Positions 36,215 through 41,216 of a stretch of DNA of 41,216 nt are shown here, one piece after another (positions within the stretch are counted from its first letter, which is position 1; the number at the start of each line of letters is the position of its first letter). The notes below the pieces were generated by a model. It saw only the letters and a list, made by a program, of their open reading frames with translations, did not search any database and was not told where the DNA came from. The translations under genes and the position numbers were made by a program. Origin of the DNA: Corallococcus carmarthensis (GTDB lineage: Bacteria > Myxococcota > Myxococcia > Myxococcales > Myxococcaceae); assembly GCF_003611695.1 (NCBI RefSeq), contig NZ_RAWE01000072.1:1-41216 (forward strand), written 5' to 3'.

Positions 36215-37387
36215 TCAGAAACCTGAGGCGCGCGCGGTGCCCGCGGTGGGAAAACCGAGGGTCTGGGGCACGAAACGCACGAAGCGCTGCTGCAGCTGCG
36301 CGTCCATGCCCTCCAGGCGCAGCCCCATGCCCGTCTGCGAGCGGAACGCGCTGCCCATCCCGGGCGGGTTGCACCACGCCACCACCGCCTGCGCCTCGCA
36401 GGGCGTGCGCTGGCCGGCCATCACCAGCCGCAGCGACAGCCGCGAGCCCTCGCGCGCGGGCGTGAGGGTGCGCACGAAGAGCCCCTGGGGGCTGGCGTCA
36501 TGGCTGAAGCCGCTGAGCGTGGGGCCGCCCGGCGTGTTGAACTCCACCACGGTGAAGAAGGGCACCCGCTCCGCGGCCCTCAAGGGGACCGTGCCCGGCG
36601 ACAGGCGCGCCATCACCTTCGCCAGCAGCTCGTCCGCGCCCAGCTGCCGCTTGAGCAGCAGCGGCGCGCCGCTCAGCTCCTCCGCGCGCGCCAGCACGTC
36701 CGGCGCCTCCTCCACCCGCGACATCAGGACCAGCGGCTTGCGCGGGAACTGCTCGCGAAGACGCGTGGCCAGCGACAGCGCCTCGCGCGGCAGCCGCGAC
36801 ACGTCCACCACGAAGCCGTCCAGCCGCTCACCCTGGGCCACGGCCTGCGTCGCCGCGTCGTCCAGGTCCTTGGCGTAGAAGACGTGCAGCCCCTCGTGCT
36901 CCAGCGCTCCGCCCAGGAAGGTGTGCAGGAAGCGGCCGCCCTCCACCAGCAGCACGCCCTTCCCCCGGGGCGGGCCCGTCCAGGCGCGCTCGCGCGACAG
37001 GCGCACCGCGGCCACCTTCGCCGCCAGCGCCTCCTGGCTCACCGGCTTGGGCAGGAAGTCGTCCGCGCCCGCGCGCCCGCAGTGCATCACCTCGTGCGGT
37101 TCGTCCGCGGCGGTGAACATCACCACCGGCACGTTGCGCCCGGCCGGGTGTGCCTTCACCAGACGGCACGCCTCGTCCCCCTGGAGCTTCTCCAGGTGCA
37201 GGTCCATCAGGATGAGCGCCGGCACCCGCTGGGCGAGCTCCGTCAGGCACGCATCCGCCCCCTCCAGCCCCACCGCGTCGCAGCCCATGCGCGACAGATG
37301 CAGCCGCATCACGTCCCGCGCCGTCCGCGAGTCATCCACCACGAAGACCAGGTCTCTCGGGCGGGGAGAAAAGCCGGGGGTCGTCAT
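36215..37387 (-). CDS. Dual-receiver response regulator with PilZ output
   Basis: A 390-aa regulator. The first receiver (12-130) has the acidic pair in VFVVDDSRTA, phospho-acceptor Asp62 in LILMDLHLEKLQG and Lys in FLPKPVSQEA. A second receiver-like domain (143-260) has only a weak acidic start (VLLVEGGRF) and Asp195 in FVVDVSRLP, so it may be inactive. The PilZ domain (270-375) has both c-di-GMP motifs: RxxxR (RAAER, 270-274) and DxSxxG (DASPQG, 297-302). It should join phosphorylation and c-di-GMP signals, which in myxobacteria bear on motility and matrix. The ATG at 37387 is chosen from the domain start. Confidence 0.9.
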   Translation of the reverse strand: MTTPGFSPRPRDLVFVVDDSRTARDVMRLHLSRMGCDAVGLEGADACLTELAQRVPALILMDLHLEKLQGDEACRLVKAHPAGRNVPVVMFTAADEPHEVMHCGRAGADDFLPKPVSQEALAAKVAAVRLSRERAWTGPPRGKGVLLVEGGRFLHTFLGGALEHEGLHVFYAKDLDDAATQAVAQGERLDGFVVDVSRLPREALSLATRLREQFPRKPLVLMSRVEEAPDVLARAEELSGAPLLLKRQLGADELLAKVMARLSPGTVPLRAAERVPFFTVVEFNTPGGPTLSGFSHDASPQGLFVRTLTPAREGSRLSLRLVMAGQRTPCEAQAVVAWCNPPGMGSAFRSQTGMGLRLEGMDAQLQQRFVRFVPQTLGFPTAGTARASGF

Positions 37388-37480
37388 GACTCCCGGAGAT
37401 AAGCGGACTCCGTGAAAGGCACCACGGACCCGGCGCCACAACGTGCGCTGGTGGACGCCTTTTCCGCGTTACGCGGGGTG

Positions 37481-39307
37481 TCAGCCACGGGGCTCGGCGC
37501 GGCCGGACAGCAACTTGGTGAGTTGGCGGGCAATCAAGGCGCACTGCGCGGCGTCGCCGGCGGCCAGCGCGTCCTTGCCGCCCACCAGCAGCTGCTGCAC
37601 GGTGCCCACGGCCGACTCGGCCTCCGGGCTGGGGTTCTCCCGGGCGCTCTGCTGGAGCAGGCGGGCGAGCTTCTCCCCGCGCTCCAGCAGCTTGCGGAAG
37701 GTCTCCTCCGCCTTGCGCGCGTCCACCACGCCCTGCGCCTGGGCGTAGTTGGACTGCTCCTGGCCCAGCTTCTCCGCCTCGCCCTGGGGCAGGCCCGCGC
37801 GGGCCTCCAGGCGCACCAGCTCCATGTTGCCGGAGGTCAGGTCGGTGGCCTTCACCGCGAGGGTGCCTTCACCGGACAGCTCGAAGACGACCTCCAGCGG
37901 CGTCTCTCCGCGCGCGGCGACGTGCAGGTTCTTGAGGACCACCTCGCCCAGCTTGTGGTTCTCGTCCTGGAACTCGCTCTCCCCTTGGTACACGGGGATG
38001 CGCGCCTCGGCCTGGCCGGAGGTGCCCGGGAAGAAGATGTCGCGCGCCACCACCGGCACGCCCGTGTTCTTGGGGATGAGCCGCTTCACCCGGCCGCCCA
38101 TCACGCCCACGCCCAGGCTCTGGCTGGCCACGTCCAGGAGCAGCGCCTGTCCGGCCTGCCGGATGAGCTCGTCCGCCTGCACCGCGGCGCCCAGCGCCAC
38201 GGCCTCGTCCGGGTGCACGTCCGTGGAGGGCGCGCGGCCGAAGAAGTCCGCCACCAGCCGGCGCACCAGCGGCACGCGGGTCATGCCGCCCACCAGCAGC
38301 ACCACGTCCACCGAGCGCGGATCCATCCGCGCCTCCGCCATCACGTTCTTGCAGACCTCCAGGCACCGGCGCGACAGCGGGTCCGACAGCGTCTCGAAGA
38401 AGCTGCGCGTGAGCGCGGTGTTGATCTCCGTGAAGCGCTTCACGCCCGCGGTGTGGTCGCCCAGGCCGGACACGGAGATGGTGGCCTCCTCGGAGTCGGT
38501 CAGCTCGCGCTTGGCCGCCTCCGCCGCCACCTTCAGCCGCCGCAGCGACTGCGCGTCCTTGGAGACCGCGTCCTGGAAGTCGTCCTCCACCTGCGCCAGC
38601 AGCCACTGGACGATGCGCTGGTCGAAGTCCTCGCCGCCCAGCGCGTGGTCGCCGCCGGTGGCCTTCACCTCGAAGACGCCCGCCTTCACGTCCAGGATGG
38701 ACACGTCGAAGGTGCCGCCGCCCAGGTCGAACACCAGCGCGCTGCCCTCGAAGCCGCGCGACAGGCCGTACGCCAGCGCCGCCGCGGTGGGCTCGTTGAC
38801 CAGCCGCACCACCTCCAACCCCGCGATGGCCGCCGCTTCCCGCGTGGCCTGGCGCTGGTTGTCGTCGAAGTTCGCGGGGACGGTGATGACGCACTTGCGC
38901 ACGTCGCGTCCGAAGTGCGCCTGCGCGTCCAGGCGCAGCTCGCCCAGGATGAAGGCGGACACCTGCGTCGCGGGCAGCACGCGGCCGGACAGCTTCACGC
39001 GCACGTCGCCCGTGGGGCCGGCCACCAATGGATACGGCACCACCGCCTTCGCCTGCTGCACCAGCTCCGGCGTGTAGCGGCGTCCCAGGAAGCGCTTGGT
39101 GGCCCACACCACCGCGTCCGGGTGCTCCTCCGCCAGGGCCTGGGCCGCCTGCCCCACCAGGCGGTCGCCCGCCCGGGTGAGGCCCACCACCGAGGGCGTG
39201 AGGCGTCCTCCCGCACGCGAGGGGATGAGGCGCGGACGGCCGTCTTCCACGGTCGCGACGACGCTGTTGGTGGTGCCCAGGTCGATGCCGATGACAGGTT
39301 CTTGCAT
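37481..39307 (-). CDS. Hsp70 (DnaK-like) chaperone paralogue
   Basis: A 608-aa Hsp70 family ATPase. The signature [18 protein letters not shown] opens the nucleotide-binding domain. Then follow [54 protein letters not shown] and [18 protein letters not shown]. The substrate-binding domain follows from about 385 ([17 protein letters not shown]). The C-terminal lid is short and there is no acidic DnaK tail. No dnaJ or grpE is adjacent, so this is probably an extra paralogue of the kind myxobacteria have in number, not the main DnaK. The ATG at 39307 starts MQEPVIGID. It is divergent from atpH, 245 bp apart; that gap has a GTGGGCCCAC palindrome but no gene. Confidence 0.92.
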   Translation of the reverse strand: MQEPVIGIDLGTTNSVVATVEDGRPRLIPSRAGGRLTPSVVGLTRAGDRLVGQAAQALAEEHPDAVVWATKRFLGRRYTPELVQQAKAVVPYPLVAGPTGDVRVKLSGRVLPATQVSAFILGELRLDAQAHFGRDVRKCVITVPANFDDNQRQATREAAAIAGLEVVRLVNEPTAAALAYGLSRGFEGSALVFDLGGGTFDVSILDVKAGVFEVKATGGDHALGGEDFDQRIVQWLLAQVEDDFQDAVSKDAQSLRRLKVAAEAAKRELTDSEEATISVSGLGDHTAGVKRFTEINTALTRSFFETLSDPLSRRCLEVCKNVMAEARMDPRSVDVVLLVGGMTRVPLVRRLVADFFGRAPSTDVHPDEAVALGAAVQADELIRQAGQALLLDVASQSLGVGVMGGRVKRLIPKNTGVPVVARDIFFPGTSGQAEARIPVYQGESEFQDENHKLGEVVLKNLHVAARGETPLEVVFELSGEGTLAVKATDLTSGNMELVRLEARAGLPQGEAEKLGQEQSNYAQAQGVVDARKAEETFRKLLERGEKLARLLQQSARENPSPEAESAVGTVQQLLVGGKDALAAGDAAQCALIARQLTKLLSGRAEPRG

Positions 39308-39552
39308 GGCGAGGGGTGGGCCCACGCTACGGGTAAGGGCCCGCTTCCGCCAAGTCCTCTTCCACCCGGCCCGTCCGCTGCCGGGCGCTGGCCTGCCTTC
39401 GGGGGCCCGTGGGCGGCCACCAGCGCACATCCGGGCGCGCTCCCCTGCCCCCTGTCTCCAGACCTCGGGGGGCGCCGGCCGGCCACGGCGATCCAGGCGC
39501 CGCGCCGGCGTCATTGCCGCCAGGAACGCCCCATGCTAAGGGCGCCAGCGTC

Positions 39553-40095
39553 ATGGTGAACGTCTCCATCGCCCGCCGCTACGCCCGCGCCATCCTCGAC
39601 GTCGCAGCGGAAGGCAACCGCACCGACGCCGTCGCCGAACAGCTCAACGCCTTCGCCGACGTCGTCGGCCAGAGCCCCGAGCTTTCGGACGTGCTGCTCA
39701 ACCCCGCCTACAGCCGTGCCCAGCGCAGCAGCGTGGTGGAGGCCGTCCTCAAGGCGCTGCCCGTCACCGCGGAGCCCGCGCTGGCCAACGCGCTGCGCCT
39801 GCTGGTGGACCGCAACCGCCTGGGCTACCTGCCCGACATCGCCCGGCTCTACCGCGACATGGCGGATGCCCGCGCGGGCCGCGTCCGGGGCCAGGTCACC
39901 AGCGCCGCGCCGCTGTCGCCCGACGCCGTCACCCGCCTCCAGCAGTCGCTCCAGCAGCTCACCCAGCGCAACGTCGTGCTGGAGACCCGCGTGGACCCGG
40001 CGCTGCTCGGCGGTGTCTCCGCCCAGGTCGGCGGCACCCTCTACGACGGCACCCTGCGCACCCAGCTGGAAGAGATGCGCCGCCAGCTGAAGTAG
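39553..40095 (+). CDS. atpH: ATP synthase F1 delta subunit
   Basis: A 180-aa AtpH (OSCP-type), which forms the top of the peripheral stalk and joins F1 to subunit b. The N-terminal helical bundle starts SIARRYARAILDVAAEGNR, then LSDVLLNPAYSRAQR, FADVVGQ, and NALRLLVDRNRLGYLPDIAR. The C-terminal part has the typical VLETRVDPALLGGVSAQVGG and TLYDGTLRTQLEEMRRQL. The length fits the family. Unusually, the gene is not followed by atpA: a PAS signalling gene with its own promoter follows after 160 bp. The ATG at 39553 was chosen because the conserved helix starts at once. Confidence 0.95.
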   Translation: MVNVSIARRYARAILDVAAEGNRTDAVAEQLNAFADVVGQSPELSDVLLNPAYSRAQRSSVVEAVLKALPVTAEPALANALRLLVDRNRLGYLPDIARLYRDMADARAGRVRGQVTSAAPLSPDAVTRLQQSLQQLTQRNVVLETRVDPALLGGVSAQVGGTLYDGTLRTQLEEMRRQLK

Positions 40096-40180
40096 CCGTC
40101 CCGCCTCGCCCGCAGACACCCCCGGTGCGGCCGACGTGCCGGGTTGTCCGGGTTGCCCCGTAGTCCTAGTCAAACCTGTA

Positions 40181-40239
40181 TTTCCCGTCGGCTCTGGGAA
40201 TAGGTATACTTCTCACTAACGCGGACAAGCCCGCGTTTT
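40181..40239 (+). promoter_or_regulatory. Promoter with hairpin and T-run in the 5' leader
   Basis: TATACT (40205-40210) is a near-consensus -10, with TTTCCC at 40181 as a poor -35. Directly after the predicted start, ACGCGG (40219-40224) pairs with CCGCGT (40231-40236), followed by TTTT, ending 17 nt before the ATG at 40256. This could be an attenuator or a 5' stabilising hairpin, or it may end read-through from atpH. Confidence 0.45.
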
Positions 40240-40255
40240 CCGAGACGACCCGCCC

Positions 40256-41216
40256 ATGCCGCAGCCTGTGTTCCAACGGCTTCCCGGAGCCCTTCCGTCC
40301 CCGGGGGTTCCCGAGGAGACCCTGCCCTTCCTGGGTGCGTTGCTCAACGCGCCGGGTTGGGGGGTGGCGCTGGTGGACGGGGACTCCCGCCTCCTCTGGA
40401 TGAACGACCTGCTGGCGCAGCTCTGCGGCCGGCCGTCGGCGCTCTGCGTGGGGCGCTATCTGTCGGAGGCGTGGCCGGGCCTGGCGCCGCCGCTGTCGCC
40501 GCTGCTCGCGCGGGCGCAGTCCGGTGAGCGCGTGGCGGACGAGCTGGTGTCGGGCCGCTTCGGAGAGGTGGGCACGCTGCGCCACCTCACCGTGAGCGCG
40601 ATGCCGGCGTCCCCGGGGACAGGCGTGCTGCTGCTCCTCAGGGACACGTCCACGCGCCTGCGCGAGGAGGCGGCGCTGCGCGCGAGCGAGGAGCACATGC
40701 GCTCCATCGTGGAGATCTCCTGCGACGGGTACTTCTTCCACGACCGCGGTCAGTTCCTGGAGGTCAGCCCCGGCCTGGGGCGCCTCCTGGGCTATTATGA
40801 GACGGCGGAGCTGATCGGCCGGAACATCCTGGACTGCGTGGCGCCGGAGTTCCGCGCCCCTGCCCGCGACGTGATGGACCGCGGCGTGGAGGCCCCGTAC
40901 GAGCTGGCCGTGCTCCACCGCGACGGCCGCCGCATCCCCGTGGAGGTCATGGGCCGGCCGGCCACCTTCCAGGGCCGCGCGGTGCGCATGGGCGCGGTGT
41001 GGGACGTGAGCATCCGCAAGGCCGCCGAGGAGCGCCTGATGCGGATGGAGCACTTCCGCGACCAGTTCCTGGACGCGGCGGGGGACGGCTTCAAGGCCCC
41101 ACTCCAGTCGCTCCAGTGTGACGTGCTCGCCCTCCAGCACGCTCCGTCGATGCCGGAAGGCCTGACGGAGCGTGCTGGAGGGCGAGCACGTCACACTGGA
41201 GCGACTGGAGTGGGGC
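40256..41216 (+). CDS. PAS-domain signalling protein, histidine-kinase-like (partial)
   Basis: The reading frame runs off the window end after 320 codons. Two PAS domains are visible: about residues 25-130 (GWGVALVDGDSRLLWMNDLL) and about 142-260 (EEHMRSIVEISCDGYFFHD, with the PAC end GAVWDVSIRKAAEERL). A HisKA-like helix then starts (EHFRDQFLDAAGDGFKAPLQ). At the place of the phospho-acceptor His the sequence has Asp277, so this protein may not be a working kinase unless the call is a local error. The last 50 or so bases belong to an inverted repeat that is probably artefactual, so the translation after about residue 300 should not be trusted. The ATG at 40256 lacks a strong ribosome binding site. 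Confidence 0.8.
   Translation, partial: MPQPVFQRLPGALPSPGVPEETLPFLGALLNAPGWGVALVDGDSRLLWMNDLLAQLCGRPSALCVGRYLSEAWPGLAPPLSPLLARAQSGERVADELVSGRFGEVGTLRHLTVSAMPASPGTGVLLLLRDTSTRLREEAALRASEEHMRSIVEISCDGYFFHDRGQFLEVSPGLGRLLGYYETAELIGRNILDCVAPEFRAPARDVMDRGVEAPYELAVLHRDGRRIPVEVMGRPATFQGRAVRMGAVWDVSIRKAAEERLMRMEHFRDQFLDAAGDGFKAPLQSLQCDVLALQHAPSMPEGLTERAGGRARHTGATGVG
41096..41216. repeat. Perfect 53-bp inverted repeat at the window end
   Basis: Positions 41096-41148 and 41164-41216 are exact reverse complements around a 15-nt centre, and the right arm ends at the last base. Such fold-backs at sequence ends are typical of chimeric reads or assembly ends. The right arm would put a nonsense tail (ERAGGRARHTGATG) on a kinase-like gene. 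Confidence 0.9.

Noticed and set aside
37465-37477. CCGCG-TTA-CGCGG hairpin beyond the Hsp70 stop as a terminator
   Set aside because: On the minus strand it is followed by AAAA rather than a T-run, so it does not qualify as an intrinsic terminator for Hsp70.
40166-41194. 342-codon minus-strand open frame at the window end
   Set aside because: It is antisense to two clear PAS domains, and its start lies in the artefactual inverted repeat.

Overview
The window is about 41 kb of very GC-rich DNA, densely packed with genes on both strands. Codons show extreme third-position G/C bias, which produces many long antisense open frames that are not genes. The gene content points to a myxobacterium, probably Myxococcaceae (Corallococcus/Myxococcus-like): many PAS kinases and response regulators, a PilZ regulator, bpX-type proteins, an extra Hsp70, LysM-peptidase proteins without signal peptides and several lipoproteins. 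This placement is inferred from gene content; no rRNA or marker phylogeny was available. No prophage, insertion sequence or CRISPR array was seen.

Layout. 0-6 kb: an unrecognised protein, the glycogen debranching enzyme GlgX, a small methyltransferase, an odd tRNA-like gene (short variable loop, anticodon CAA, mispaired acceptor end) and a slipin/SPFH protein. 6.2-8.3 kb: a two-gene anti-phage cassette resembling Septu (PtuA ATPase and PtuB HNH nuclease, 4-bp overlap), with a more relaxed base composition than its neighbours. 8.4-15.8 kb: a secreted VIT-VWA protein, a FadE5-like acyl-CoA dehydrogenase, a secreted beta-propeller and a TIGR00300-family enzyme. 16-21 kb: a small secreted protein, a LysM-CHAP protein, a single-domain response regulator, a PAS histidine kinase and, across a divergent promoter region, a RelE-like small protein facing a response regulator that ends in a homologous RelE-like domain.

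21-29.4 kb holds the most interesting block. On the minus strand lie bpX5, a vWA-like/beta-propeller protein and bpX6, coupled by two GTGA stop/start overlaps. A MoxR-type AAA+ ATPase lies 2 kb upstream on the same strand. Together they make a candidate MoxR-vWA-beta-propeller ternary system, one of the NTP-dependent conflict/signalling systems of multicellular bacteria. Between MoxR and bpX5 sit a lipoprotein with a truncated-globin fold, a membrane-anchored unknown and, on the other strand, an SRPBCC protein.

29.4-41.2 kb: an outer-membrane beta-barrel candidate, two alpha/beta hydrolases, a second LysM protein sharing its linker motif with the first, a MATE exporter, a lipoprotein beta-propeller, a dual-receiver PilZ regulator, an Hsp70 paralogue, AtpH and a partial PAS signalling protein. 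Several genes here have TAnnnT-type -10 elements 6-8 nt before the ATG, suggesting leaderless mRNAs. The last 121 bp form a perfect 53-bp-arm inverted repeat ending exactly at the window edge, most likely a fold-back sequencing or assembly artefact.
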